In this document: piece after piece, positions 23,101 through 30,844 of the stretch | Layout of the letters: each line of letters opens with the position of its first letter | Position numbering within the stretch: the stretch's first letter is position 1 | From: DATJHM01 sp035493895 | GTDB lineage: Bacteria > Chloroflexota > Ktedonobacteria > Ktedonobacterales > Ktedonobacteraceae | NCBI GenBank assembly: GCA_035493895.1 | Contig: DATJHM010000085.1 | Coordinates: 1 to 48,093, forward strand | Direction: 5' to 3' | DNA length: 48,093 bases | Position numbers and translations under genes: made by a program | Notes under the pieces: generated by a model | Databases searched by the model: none | Seen by the model: the letters and a program-made list of their open reading frames with translations, nothing else | What the model was told of the DNA's origin: nothing

Positions 23101-23700
23101 CGAAAGTGCTGTTGCCTGGCCCGTCTTAAGCTTATCAGCCAGATGGGCCAGGATCTCCTCACGACCCGTGAATACCGGATTGCGTGGGTAGGGAATGTTC
23201 CAAATACGTGGGAGCGCGCTGGAAGGAGTACTCACGGCAAGATGCTGGATATCCCTCAACGCCTCCCTGATACCCTGGGCAACATCAGCGAAGGCGGCAT
23301 CCTGGTTACTCCACAACGTAATGGGTATATTGTTACTCGGTAGCGCCTGGAGCTTTCCAAATGGAGCGCTTTTTCTGTCACAAGGTCGAAGAATAACGGG
23401 AATGACGCGGGCCTCTCCTGCGTCATGTCGCTTCATTGCCTGCTCCATCTCTACGCCATAGCAGTAGTCAGAGGCGAGAAAGTCGGAGCTAACGAGCAGC
23501 AGAATGATCGAGGCGATGTTGAGGTGTCGATCCAGAACCCTGGCCCAGTCAGTACCTGCGATAATTTGCCGCTTGTGCCAGGTGGTAATGAGACCATTGC
23601 GACGCAACAGGCTGAGATGCTTCTCCAATTCCTTGCACAACAGTTCATCGGCATTGGCATACGAGAAGAATACCTCAATTGGCTCAGGAAGGGCGCTCAT
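20128..23700 (-). CDS. TIR / NB-ARC / TPR protein with C-terminal membrane helices
   Basis: A 1190-residue STAND protein. Residues 6-150 are a TIR domain (VFFSYANADELL, then LLLVSSDFLASDYCYGVEME, with E84 in the position expected for the NADase glutamate). NB-ARC follows: FTGREEIL at about 177, P-loop GLGGVGKT at 207-214, LLILDNADD, LLTTR and GGLPLALDQ. From about 580 to 1110 there are some 12 TPR-like units of 42 residues (YSEAEPLFLRALQIGEQQLG type), several nearly identical. The end (about 1125-1180) has two hydrophobic segments and a basic tail. TIR-STAND proteins can act in immune signalling or defence by NAD+ cleavage after the repeats sense a trigger. The membrane end is unusual. No partner gene is obvious. 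Confidence 0.88.
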   Translation of the reverse strand: MSALPEPIEVFFSYANADELLCKELEKHLSLLRRNGLITTWHKRQIIAGTDWARVLDRHLNIASIILLLVSSDFLASDYCYGVEMEQAMKRHDAGEARVIPVILRPCDRKSAPFGKLQALPSNNIPITLWSNQDAAFADVAQGIREALRDIQHLAVSTPSSALPRIWNIPYPRNPVFTGREEILAHLADKLKTGQATALSQPQAISGLGGVGKTQIAIEYAYQHRQDYQVVLWTIADTRESLVSGYITIAELLNLPEKDEQDQTIVVNAVVRWLSTHTEWLLILDNADDPTIVNEFVPPVFGGRILLTTRAQAMGRLASRIEVATMPQDIGALFLLRRALLVTPDATLADALATDAAIAGEICEELGGLPLALDQAGAFIEETQCSLQDYQQRYRTRRTLLLQRRGGLVADHPEPIATTWSLSFEKVEQHSPIAADLLRLCAFLNSDAIPVELVSQGLSHPGSSLAAAAEDDMALDDAMATLGTYSLIRRDREAKTLSIHRLVQAIIQDTMASSERAQWHERVIQALEAIFPEVTSNVWPQCERLLSHVLVAANFSDETESLELGRCLRRAAAYLNGRARYGEAEPLLLRARQIIEQQLAPDPFELVLLFNGLAVLSLRQGKYAQAEPLLLQALQVIENQSGSDHFLEGMTLSNLGLIYFQQGKYVQAEPLFVQALQIIEGQLDSDRSLETVLLSNLGLIYLQQEKDTEAEPLFLRAGQNLDHMEKFGHQDFVLLLGNLGLMYIRQHKYSEAEPLFLRALQIGEQQLGSDHPNIAITLSNLAQLYIRQDKYSEAEPLLLRALQICEQRPDDEPTYVIATLLSLADLYYQQDKYSEAEPLFLRALQIGEQQLGSEHPNIATTLSNLGDVYRMQGKYAEAESVVQRSLQIREQQFGLKHPYVAGALIDIANLYKAQQKYTQAEPLFLQALQIREQWFGPDHLDVAGALIDLANLYKTQKKYTQAEPILQRALQIREQRFGPDHFEVASVLHNLANLYYQQNKYAEAEPLFQQALQIREQQLGPDHLDVATSCIGLALLYEARLKLAKAKQFYQRALQIREQQLGPDHLDVATTLYSLATLYQGPNKYDEADPLLLRALQIRERQLGLEHPSTKEIRKTYESRHKIYRYIYLTTFILCTLLAIACFIFWFLQKFDLLSWIALVIAVFFVRLPLFVAYGFLSERYKNRRSPLPG

Positions 23701-24351
23701 ACTTCTCGTTCCCCTCTATCTATTGCAGACACTATTGAGATCAACTATTTTCTTCATTAGAAATGCGGACGTTTTTGAGACCCGCCTTCCCCCGCCTGAC
23801 CAATGCATCAGCCGAGTCGTGTCTGCGCGAAGTTCGCAGATGGATTGAGAATTTACTACAGGCCAACTTTTAAGTATTTTATACATTCCTAAATGTGTAA
23901 AGCGTGTAATTTTCCCCGTTAAAGTATAACTCAATTTTTTGTCAATTGGAAGTACTAAAGACTTAAAATGGAAAACACCGGTAACAGATTACATCGTGTC
24001 GTCACACCTGATGGCTTTGGCTATCATGCGCAATCATACCAGGCAAAGCCGCTACAATTGGCTGTAGACAAAAGATAAGCAGGAAGGTGAAGAACTCTGT
24101 CGTGCATGACGTGCTGAACGCGGACCCCCTGAGATCTTCTCTCGCGGTTTGCAGACTTCCTCAGGTGTGCGATACGATATTGGCAAGATAGCAAGCGCCT
24201 GAAATGGCAAATCTCGCAATGTGTTCCGAAACTCCAACGATGCGTTCGGCAGCGAATGGTAAGGTGTCTATCAAACCTTTTTGTCGTCGATGGATGAAAA
24301 TGCATTCACTGCTTAGTTCAATTCTGTAGTCCAGAAGGAGATCCGGTAATT
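23701..24351. other. AT-rich intergenic region between divergent genes
   Basis: About 650 bp between the start of the TIR gene (minus) and cyanase (plus). On the minus strand TTCCAA, 17 bp and TATACT (near 23930) could be the TIR-gene promoter. A CTACA/TGTAG inverted repeat occurs around 24050-24065. Two ORFs in 24024-24305 are shadows of each other with no domain and are not called. Confidence 0.4.
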
Positions 24352-24798
24352 ATGGTAACGCGAGAAGATGCAATCGAAATAATCTTAGATGCCAAGCAAC
24401 GCAAAGGTCTCACTTTCGTGGAGATCGCCCGGGCTGTCGGAAGAAGTAAAGAATGGACGACCGCCGCTCTTCTGGGCCAGGGCACGATGTCCGAGGAAGA
24501 AGCAACCGCCGTGGCCGCCCTGCTTGAGTTAACCCCTGAAGTCAAACAGAGCTTGCAGACCATCCCTATGAAGGGCTCTCTCGGTCAGTCCGTGCCGGTA
24601 GACCCGCTTCTCTATCGCTTTCATGAGATTACGCAGGTCTATGGTACGACGATCAAAGCGCTGATCCACGAGATGTTTGGCGATGGGATTATGAGCGCAA
24701 TCGACTTCGAGATGGACATTCAGAAGAAAGAGGACCCGAAAGGCGATCGCGTGATCGTGACGCTGAACGGCAAATTTTTACCCTATCGCAAATGGTAA
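24352..24798 (+). CDS. cynS: cyanate hydratase (cyanase)
   Basis: A 148-residue cytosolic enzyme that makes ammonia and CO2 from cyanate and bicarbonate. The N-terminal half is the usual degenerate helix-turn-helix-like bundle (GLTFVEIARAVGRSKEWTTA). The C-terminal half forms the decamer active site with R89 and E92 (LYRFHEI) and S115 (GIMSAIDFE), which match R96/E99/S122 of the E. coli enzyme. The length is slightly below E. coli (156) but normal. No cynR, cynT or cyanate transporter is adjacent; the convergent neighbour is a TerC-like gene 20 bp away. It provides ammonium from a toxic compound. Confidence 0.95.
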   Translation: MVTREDAIEIILDAKQRKGLTFVEIARAVGRSKEWTTAALLGQGTMSEEEATAVAALLELTPEVKQSLQTIPMKGSLGQSVPVDPLLYRFHEITQVYGTTIKALIHEMFGDGIMSAIDFEMDIQKKEDPKGDRVIVTLNGKFLPYRKW

Positions 24799-24818
24799 AC
24801 GTGCTCGCTCTATAAATA

Positions 24819-25577
24819 CTATCGGGCGCTGCGGCGACGATAAAAGAGATCGAAGAAGAGCACAATTCCGCACGTTCCTATAGCCAAAATAAACAACAGC
24901 CAGGAAAGATGCCACGGTAGCGCTGTCTGGTCGAGGGCCAGCACGAACTCAATATGATGCGTTCGCGCGATCTGCACAAGATCATCATGAATCATCGTAG
25001 CGCTGGTCCACCCCAGGACCAGCGCCGCAATATCGAGCACCCAGCCGAGCCGCTCGACGAGCACGGACACCAGCGCACTCCCCAGCAAAAGCATGGTAAT
25101 ACTGCCGATCAGTCCTACGACCAGTGGCAGCATCTCGCCATTTGCCAGCGCTCCCACGGCGAGAATATTATCGAGGCTCATGGTCGCATCGGCCACTAAA
25201 ATGGTGAGCAGGGCAGAGAAAAATGCGTTTTTTCGGCTGGAGGCGAGCTGTTTGGAGGATTCTTCTGAAGAAGCGGCTCCGTTCTGTTGCTCTGCTTCGC
25301 TCTGGCTCCGCTCCTGGAGCAGCTTTTGGGCCAGATAGAGCAGAATGAGCGCTCCTATGGTCTGGATGAATGAGATATTGAGGATCACTGAAGCCAGCGC
25401 TGTAAATAGGATGCGTAACAGCATGGCTGCTCCTCCCCCTATCATGATCGCGTACCAACGCTCTCGACGCGCCAATCCCGCTGCTGCCGCGCCAATAACC
25501 AGCACATTATCTCCACTCAGGAGCAAATCGAGCAGCAGTATTCCTCCAATCCTGCTCCCCAGGACCAGCAAATCCAT
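24819..25577 (-). CDS. TerC/YjbE family integral membrane protein
   Basis: The start is placed at ATG 25577, seven bases after AGAGG; a TTG two codons upstream is possible. The 252-residue protein has about seven membrane helices. The paired acidic motifs of the TerC superfamily are present: LLLDLLLSGDNVLVIG in the first half and LVADATMSLDNILAVG in the second. A charged cytosolic loop (ERSQSEAEQQNG) joins the halves. YjbE/TerC proteins export Mn2+ or supply metal to secreted enzymes. The upstream leader has a structured element (see 25649-25697), but I cannot match it to the Mn-sensing yybP-ykoY class. Confidence 0.88.
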   Translation of the reverse strand: MDLLVLGSRIGGILLLDLLLSGDNVLVIGAAAAGLARRERWYAIMIGGGAAMLLRILFTALASVILNISFIQTIGALILLYLAQKLLQERSQSEAEQQNGAASSEESSKQLASSRKNAFFSALLTILVADATMSLDNILAVGALANGEMLPLVVGLIGSITMLLLGSALVSVLVERLGWVLDIAALVLGWTSATMIHDDLVQIARTHHIEFVLALDQTALPWHLSWLLFILAIGTCGIVLFFDLFYRRRSAR

Positions 25578-25648
25578 CGGCAAACCTCTTTAGATTATTC
25601 TTTTTTTGACGTCATAGTTTGATAAACGCAACTCTTCTCTGATTATCA

Positions 25649-25697
25649 AATGGAATCTCTCTCAGCTTTTACGGATGCAAAGCTACCCCTCAGTCAA
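25649..25697 (-). promoter_or_regulatory. structured leader upstream of the TerC-like gene, partly THI-box-like
   Basis: On the minus strand the leader reads GACTGAGGGGTAGC, then a hairpin AGCTTT/AAAGCT, then TGAGAGAGATTCC. The order GGGG-hairpin-CTGAGA is that of the first half of a TPP riboswitch, but the second half (CCTGAT...GCCAGCG..GGGA) is not clearly present. It may be a decayed or different riboswitch, or chance. Confidence 0.25.
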
Positions 25698-25788
25698 ATG
25701 TGGAGTGCCATCTCTTCCCACCGTTTCGCCCACACCAGAAATGCGTGCCGTGAAATTTGACTGTGTACCACTCGCTTTTTTCGTCATG

Positions 25789-26433
25789 CTACCAGCTAAA
25801 ATCGAGCGCGTTGAGCAATGCTCTCGTAATAACCATATGCCCCACCTGATTTGGATGGACACGATCTCCTGAGAGTGTACTTGTGTAGGTGTATTCAAGT
25901 AAATTATCGAAGGCTGCCTGCGTATCGACAAATATTGTATCATAGCTCTCTGCAATGCTTTTCACGATATTCCCATAAATATCCATTTTGGCACGCATGA
26001 GGTCGGCCCGATTCGCTTCCAGATAAAAAGGGGTCATGAGAATAAGCCCTTTGACCTGCGGCCTCGTCTGCTCGACCAGCTCACGCAATGTTCGCTCGTA
26101 CTCTTCCTCATAGACATGCAATTCGGGCATCAGCGGATGGTCAAATTGCCGCCAGACATCGTTGGTGCCGATCATGATCGAGAGCCAGTCCGCCTGAAGA
26201 TCCAGCACGTCCCTCTGCCAACGCGCTTTCAGGTCACGTACGGTGTTGCCGCCGATACCTCTATTGACTACGCGTATGGATAAGTCGGGATATACGACGT
26301 TGAGCAATGCTTCGACCTGTGCTACGTACCCTCTCCCTGTATCATCTCGTGTACCCTCTCCTGCCACGGTGCGTCCACAGTCGGTTATAGAATCTCCAAT
26401 CATGACAAACTTCTCTTTTTTTTGTAACCGCAT
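25789..26433 (-). CDS. SGNH/GDSL hydrolase family protein
   Basis: A 214-residue protein with no signal peptide. Block I is FVMIGDSITDCG (nucleophile S15), block II GIGGNTV (oxyanion Gly), block III IGTNDVW (Asn) and block V GDRVHPNQVGH (Asp and His), so all catalytic residues are present. Such enzymes hydrolyse esters, often acyl or acetyl groups on lipids or sugars; this cytosolic form is of the rhamnogalacturonan acetylesterase/lysophospholipase-like group, substrate unknown. It follows the MFS transporter gene on the same strand but a terminator-like hairpin separates them. Confidence 0.9.
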   Translation of the reverse strand: MRLQKKEKFVMIGDSITDCGRTVAGEGTRDDTGRGYVAQVEALLNVVYPDLSIRVVNRGIGGNTVRDLKARWQRDVLDLQADWLSIMIGTNDVWRQFDHPLMPELHVYEEEYERTLRELVEQTRPQVKGLILMTPFYLEANRADLMRAKMDIYGNIVKSIAESYDTIFVDTQAAFDNLLEYTYTSTLSGDRVHPNQVGHMVITRALLNALDFSW

Positions 26434-26558
26434 AGTTCCTTCTCCTCTGCTTCGCTTTTTCCATCACTGCCTGCATTATTTGCTGATCTACAGGTATCAT
26501 AACAGAAGCAAGCAGCTATTGCATATGGAGATTGCGCCGCTCTGAAGCAACTAAAATA

Positions 26559-26590
26559 GGGGATGTACGTTCAACACGTACATCCCCCCA
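26559..26590 (-). terminator. rho-independent-type hairpin after the MFS gene
   Basis: GGGGATGTACGT (26559-26570) and ACGTACATCCCC (26576-26587) form a perfect 12-bp stem with a 5-nt loop. On the minus strand it is followed by TATTTTAG, fitting termination of the MFS transporter transcript that ends at 26612. Confidence 0.8.
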
Positions 26591-26611
26591 TCGCCGCTCT
26601 GCTGCTTTACT

Positions 26612-27955
26612 TCAGGCGTTTGATACCACCGGCATTGCTTCCGCAGCATCAATATCGGCCGCAGCTTCTTTATTGGCATACTCACGCAAACCCAGCAGGG
26701 CCAGCAATGAGATGACGCACATAATGATCATGTAGATGGCAATCGGGACAAATGATTTGTACGCCGCAAACAACGCCACCGCGATAATCGGGGCCGGACC
26801 TCCCGCCGTAATAGACGCAAACTGATAGCCCAGCGACGCACCGGTATAACGCAGCTTTGTGCCAAAATGCTCAGAGATCAATGACGCCTCTATACCATAC
26901 AGCCAGGCATGGCAGAGACCTATCGAAAGGGCGATGCCGATAATAACGACCGTCGCTATTTTAGTGTTTAGCAGAAGGAAATATGGCACAATCGCTATTG
27001 CCATGACGATGACTCCGCTCATAAACAGCCGCTTCCTGCCAACCCGGTCGGAGAGTGCACTGAAGCTTGGCATCGCTATAAATGCAATGATTGAGCCAAT
27101 GATAATGCCTGTGTAGAGGGTCGGTGATGCTATGCCTAACCCCTTCCCATAGGTCAGGATATAGGATGAGAAGATGTAGAATGGAGCCTGCTCTCCGGAT
27201 CTCAGCAGCGCGGTAAGGGCGATTTCTCGCCAGTGATGTTTGAATACTTCAGTGAGCGGAGATCGTGAGATGCGATTCTCGGCTTTTAGCCTTGCAAACC
27301 TCGGGGTTTCTAAAATTCTCAAGCGAATATAGAGCCCCATGAGGATGAGGAGTGCGCTAAAGAAGAAGGGGATACGCCAGCCTATCGCCAGGAAACTGTC
27401 CCCGGGAAAGATGTTCTGACAGATGATGATGGCGATTGCTGCCAACGCCAGTCCGATCGGTACTCCAGTCTGCGGCCAGCTGGACCAGAAGCCCCGCCGT
27501 CGAGAATCTCCGTATTCCATGGAGAGCAATACGGACCCTCCCCATTCTCCTCCGACTCCTGCGCCCTGCAAGAAGCGCAATACGGAGATCAGGATCGGTG
27601 CCCATACGCCTATCTGGACATACGTAGGCATACAGCCCATCAGAAAGGTCGCTATTCCCATCAGGAGCAGGGTGACGATCAGCGTGGATTTTCGCCCCAC
27701 TCGGTCCCCAAACCAGCCGAAAAATGCTCCCCCAATCGGCCTCGCTGCAAATCCTACGAAGTTTGTGGTAAATGCGAGAATGGTGCCTGCTACCGGACTG
27801 AATGTGGGAAAGAAGAGTCTGGCGAAGACCGATGCCGAAAGCAGGTTGAATAAGAAGAAGTCGTACCATTCGATCGATGTGCCTACGGTACTTGCAAAAA
27901 GGACGGGTAACATCTTTGGAGATTCCGCACTGTGTTCCGACGAGGAAACTGCCAT
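26612..27955 (-). CDS. MFS transporter, metabolite:H+ symporter (MHS) type
   Basis: A 447-residue protein with 12 predicted membrane helices and an AGGAGG ribosome site. The MHS-specific start VGTSIEWYDFFLFNLLS, the loop motif GWFGDRVGRKSTL (MFS motif A), LQGAGVGGEWGGSVLL and a second-half SDRVGRKRLF are all present. Members of this group take up carboxylic acids, proline/betaine or shikimate with protons. The substrate here is not readable. It is divergent from the acyl-CoA ligase gene across a 330-bp region, so an organic-acid substrate shared with that enzyme is possible but only inferred. Confidence 0.9.
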   Translation of the reverse strand: MAVSSSEHSAESPKMLPVLFASTVGTSIEWYDFFLFNLLSASVFARLFFPTFSPVAGTILAFTTNFVGFAARPIGGAFFGWFGDRVGRKSTLIVTLLLMGIATFLMGCMPTYVQIGVWAPILISVLRFLQGAGVGGEWGGSVLLSMEYGDSRRRGFWSSWPQTGVPIGLALAAIAIIICQNIFPGDSFLAIGWRIPFFFSALLILMGLYIRLRILETPRFARLKAENRISRSPLTEVFKHHWREIALTALLRSGEQAPFYIFSSYILTYGKGLGIASPTLYTGIIIGSIIAFIAMPSFSALSDRVGRKRLFMSGVIVMAIAIVPYFLLLNTKIATVVIIGIALSIGLCHAWLYGIEASLISEHFGTKLRYTGASLGYQFASITAGGPAPIIAVALFAAYKSFVPIAIYMIIMCVISLLALLGLREYANKEAAADIDAAEAMPVVSNA

Positions 27956-28286
27956 AGTTTGTGATCCTCCTGCTATAAAAACACACGTATTCGGGAAGCA
28001 TGAAAGAACGAGCGCTTTGTCATATTCTGCTTACCTGCGCAAGCCATACAGGCCCTATCTCTTCACGCTAGAAGTATAACATACTCTATTGCAAAATAGT
28101 AATTGATAACAGTCGCTTGTTTTGTTCATTATTTAAAGCTCTACCATGTTTTTTGCTTCTATTCGTTCTCTCCTGCTTTTGCGACGTTGCAATCTTTCTC
28201 GTCTTGATGCATACTATATGCTCAGCTAGCAGTGTTTTCCGGTCTTACGACGACGTGATACTTAATAGACAAAGAGGTATGTATCC
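27956..28286. other. intergenic region between divergent MFS and ligase genes
   Basis: About 330 bp, AT-rich near 28080-28130, expected to hold both promoters. I see no clear gene, operator or repeat in it. Confidence 0.4.
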
Positions 28287-29831
28287 ATGGATTCGCTCAT
28301 TGAAGTTCTCTCTCTGCACGCACAACGTCAGCCAGCGCGCCCTGCCCTCTTTTTCGCTGACCAGACTATCAGTTATCAGGAACTCTTTGTCCGCAGTGAA
28401 CGCTTTGCTCAATCCCTGCTGGCGTGGGGACTGCGAACTGGTGATCGCGTCGCTTTATTTCTGGACAATTCTCCCACGTTTGTGACGACGTATCTCGGCA
28501 TACAACTCGCGGGGGGGATCGTGGTGCTGGTCAATACGCAGTATCGGCAGGTGGAACTGAGCCATATTATGACTGATGCTGGCGTACGCTTCTGTGTGAC
28601 GAGCGCTCAGGGGGCGCATGAACTCCAACGTCTCTCGCTGCCGGATCTGGCTCTGCTGATCATTGCCGACAATCCCGACGTCCAGACCCCGACCAGCCCG
28701 ATCCCCTGTCTCACGTTTGCCGCGTTTGTCTCACACTATTCATCCCTCTCCCCGCTTCCACTCAGTCTGCCCCGCGCCGATGCTCCCGCGCTTCTCGCCT
28801 ATACTTCGGGCACCACCGGTCGCGCCAAGGGCGCACTGCTCAGCCAACGCAATCTTCTCGCGAATATTACGACGCTCACAACTGCCTGGCACTGGACCGA
28901 TCAGGACCGTTTGCTGCTGGCCCTTCCTCTCTTCCATGCGCACGGCCTGATGGTCGGTCTGCACGGGACGCTGTTCACCGGGGCCAGTGCTGTATTACAC
29001 GTGAAGTTTGTTGCGCCCAATATCCTGGCGACACTGCAAAATGATCCTCAGATCACCCTCTTTTTCGGTGTGCCGACGATGTACGCACGCTTGCTGAAAG
29101 AGCTCGAACGCCAGGAGGTGCCGCTGCCTCGCCTGCGCCTCTTCGTCTCCGGGTCAGCCCCTCTCAGCCCACAACTGTTCTCGGCCTTTGAGCGTCTCTC
29201 GGGTCAGCGCATTCTCGAACGCTATGGGATGACGGAGACGATTATGAATATGACCAATCCTTACGAGGGCGAACGGCGCGCTGGCACGGTTGGCGCTCCC
29301 TTCCCCGGTCAGGAGGCGCGTATCGTGGATGTGCGCACACGCGATCTCTTACCTGCGGGCGAGATCGGCGAGATTGAGGTGCGCGGCCCCCATGTGTTCT
29401 CCGGCTACTGGAATCGCCCTGATGCTACTGCTGAGGCGTTCAGTGCTGATGGCTGGTTTAAGACGGGGGATCTTGGCTGGCGCAGCGATGATGGATACTA
29501 TACGATCACGGGGCGCGCTCGCGAATTGATTATCAGCGGTGGCTATAATATCTATCCTCGCGAGGTTGAGGATGTGTTGAGCGAGCATCCTGCGGTGGCT
29601 GAAGTTGCGGTGCTCGGCCTGCCCGATCCTGAAATGGGCGAACAGGTGGTGGCTGCGGTTGTTCCTCAGGAAGGCCAGACTCCCGACGCTTCCGAACTGA
29701 TCGCTTTTTGCCGTGAACGTCTGGCGAGCTACAAGAAGCCCCGCCACGTTGTTTTCCTGCAAACGCTACCTCGCAATGCACTCGGCAAGGTGCAAAAACA
29801 TCTGTTAGCGGCTCAATTACCTCTCTCCTGA
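28287..29831 (+). CDS. acyl-CoA ligase, malonyl-CoA synthetase-like (MatB/ACSF3 type)
   Basis: A 514-residue ANL-superfamily adenylating enzyme; ATG nine bases after AGAGG. The core motifs are LLAYTSGTTGRAKGALLS (P-loop), LPLFHAHGL, ERYGMTETIMNMTNPYEGER, GDLGWRSDDGYYTITGR, GGYNIYPREVE and the C-terminal LPRNALGKVQK with the adenylation lysine. The segment after TET (NMTNPYEGERRAGTVG) is the mark of malonyl/methylmalonyl-CoA synthetases, which link a dicarboxylate to CoA with ATP. A medium-chain acyl substrate cannot be excluded. A hairpin follows the stop. The divergent MFS gene may bring in the acid. Confidence 0.88.
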   Translation: MDSLIEVLSLHAQRQPARPALFFADQTISYQELFVRSERFAQSLLAWGLRTGDRVALFLDNSPTFVTTYLGIQLAGGIVVLVNTQYRQVELSHIMTDAGVRFCVTSAQGAHELQRLSLPDLALLIIADNPDVQTPTSPIPCLTFAAFVSHYSSLSPLPLSLPRADAPALLAYTSGTTGRAKGALLSQRNLLANITTLTTAWHWTDQDRLLLALPLFHAHGLMVGLHGTLFTGASAVLHVKFVAPNILATLQNDPQITLFFGVPTMYARLLKELERQEVPLPRLRLFVSGSAPLSPQLFSAFERLSGQRILERYGMTETIMNMTNPYEGERRAGTVGAPFPGQEARIVDVRTRDLLPAGEIGEIEVRGPHVFSGYWNRPDATAEAFSADGWFKTGDLGWRSDDGYYTITGRARELIISGGYNIYPREVEDVLSEHPAVAEVAVLGLPDPEMGEQVVAAVVPQEGQTPDASELIAFCRERLASYKKPRHVVFLQTLPRNALGKVQKHLLAAQLPLS

Positions 29832-29843
29832 TGTCCCCTCTAC

Positions 29844-29886
29844 CCACTCTCCAGGACAGAAATTCTGGAGAGTGAGTGGAAAAAAA
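29844..29886. terminator. hairpin between convergent genes
   Basis: ACTCTCCAG (29846-29854) pairs with CTGGAGAGT (29865-29873), extended by flanking CC..GG. It is followed by eight A on the plus strand, which means a T-run precedes it for the minus-strand gene. It lies between the ligase and the globin gene. Confidence 0.6.
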
Positions 29887-29900
29887 AGGCTGAAATACGC

Positions 29901-30554
29901 TTATCCGACTTTTTCTTCGCGTGCCCCATTAATCATTTCACTTGAGATGATGTCAAATGCGGCAACCCATGAATTTTGCATCTTCTCTGTGAATACCGTG
30001 CCAAGCGTAAACTTAAACGCGGCAACTAATGATGCTCCTACCTTTGGATAGTCCTCGGGGTTTACTTGCTTGTGGATATGTGTCGCTCCGAGCTTATAGA
30101 GCGCGGGCTGTAAATTCTCACCCCGCTCAATTCCTGCTACTACATAAGCAATGGTCGCCATGAGGGAACTGAACTGGCGAGGCCAGTTGGTCCGCTGAAA
30201 GAGCGTGCTCGACTCAGGAAAGTCGCGAAACAGGATTTGATAGAAGTGCTGCGCGAATATATTCGTATCTGGTATGAGGTCCAGGCTCGCGCGCAAATCC
30301 TTTATATCCATGCTATACATCGCTCTTTCTGTGTTCAAGGTGACGTATCCCTGGCTAATAAGGCTATAGATGGCGTTTCGCACGGCGTCATCTGATTTGT
30401 GTAGCAGTTGTGCTATTGCTGAGATGTCCCGATATCCATCCGCTAGTAAAAATACTTGCCGATATAAACGCTCCCAGGCCGCTAATTGAGAGGCTCCCTG
30501 GATGAGAAGCATGTCTCCGGCTTTTACTCTCGCTGGAGCTTGATGATATTCCAT
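29901..30554 (-). CDS. winged-helix/globin fusion protein
   Basis: The second of two tandem ATGs (30554) is chosen because GGAGG lies five bases upstream. The protein has 217 residues (numbers below count from the first ATG, +1). Residues 15-85 are a compact helical domain with a helix-turn-helix layout (GYRDISAIAQLL, DDAVRNAIYSLISQGYV). Residues 88-210 match a bacterial globin: FAQHFYQILFRDFPESSTLF with the CD1-type Phe (F120), then LYKLGATHIHKQVNPEDYPKVG with the proximal heme histidine H160, and NSWVAAFDIISSEMI. No FAD/NAD reductase domain follows. It may sense O2 or NO through heme and act on DNA or a partner. A 23-bp perfect palindrome upstream (30673-30695) is a possible binding site. 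Confidence 0.8.
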   Translation of the reverse strand: MEYHQAPARVKAGDMLLIQGASQLAAWERLYRQVFLLADGYRDISAIAQLLHKSDDAVRNAIYSLISQGYVTLNTERAMYSMDIKDLRASLDLIPDTNIFAQHFYQILFRDFPESSTLFQRTNWPRQFSSLMATIAYVVAGIERGENLQPALYKLGATHIHKQVNPEDYPKVGASLVAAFKFTLGTVFTEKMQNSWVAAFDIISSEMINGAREEKVG

Positions 30555-30672
30555 CATTGCCTCCTTTCCTTTGCTCTATTATATAAAAATAAGAACGAGC
30601 AAGAAAGTAAATAGCAATGAATGGCTATATAAATAGCAATATATCCTACATTATAGGAATCGTCACACGTGA

Positions 30673-30695
30673 ATCATATATTTCAGATATATGAT
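30673..30695. promoter_or_regulatory. perfect palindrome upstream of the globin gene
   Basis: ATCATATAT-TTCAG-ATATATGAT, 9-bp arms, 118 bp before the globin start codon. A second, smaller repeat TCCTA-N5-TAGGA lies near 30646-30660. Both are candidate operators. Confidence 0.5.
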
Positions 30696-30788
30696 GCCAG
30701 ATGCATCAACCTTTTACGCCTTTTTTTAAGTTGTACACCAGAATACTGCAAGCTTGAATGCTATATCCTATGCATATATGTCTATGTA

Positions 30789-30827
30789 TTTCGACTATTA
30801 TGCTGATTATCAGTATAATAGTCGAAA
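30789..30827. terminator. 39-bp near-perfect palindrome
   Basis: TTTCGACTATTAT-G-CTGA-TTA-TCAG-T-ATAATAGTCGAAA: 17 of 18 arm positions pair. It sits 17 bp after the stop of the gamma-glutamyltransferase gene (minus) and 230 bp before the globin gene. It could end transcription or bind a dimeric protein; no T-run follows. Confidence 0.6.
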
Positions 30828-30844
30828 TAACCCGCCTCCGCTTC

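Noticed and set aside
24024..24305. Minus-strand ORFs upstream of cyanase as a cynR-type regulator
   Set aside because: They are short, overlap each other in different frames and show no LysR or HTH pattern.
25584..25700. A canonical yybP-ykoY manganese riboswitch before the TerC-like gene
   Set aside because: The conserved GGGGAGUAG and the AGCAAGACC-type end are not found.
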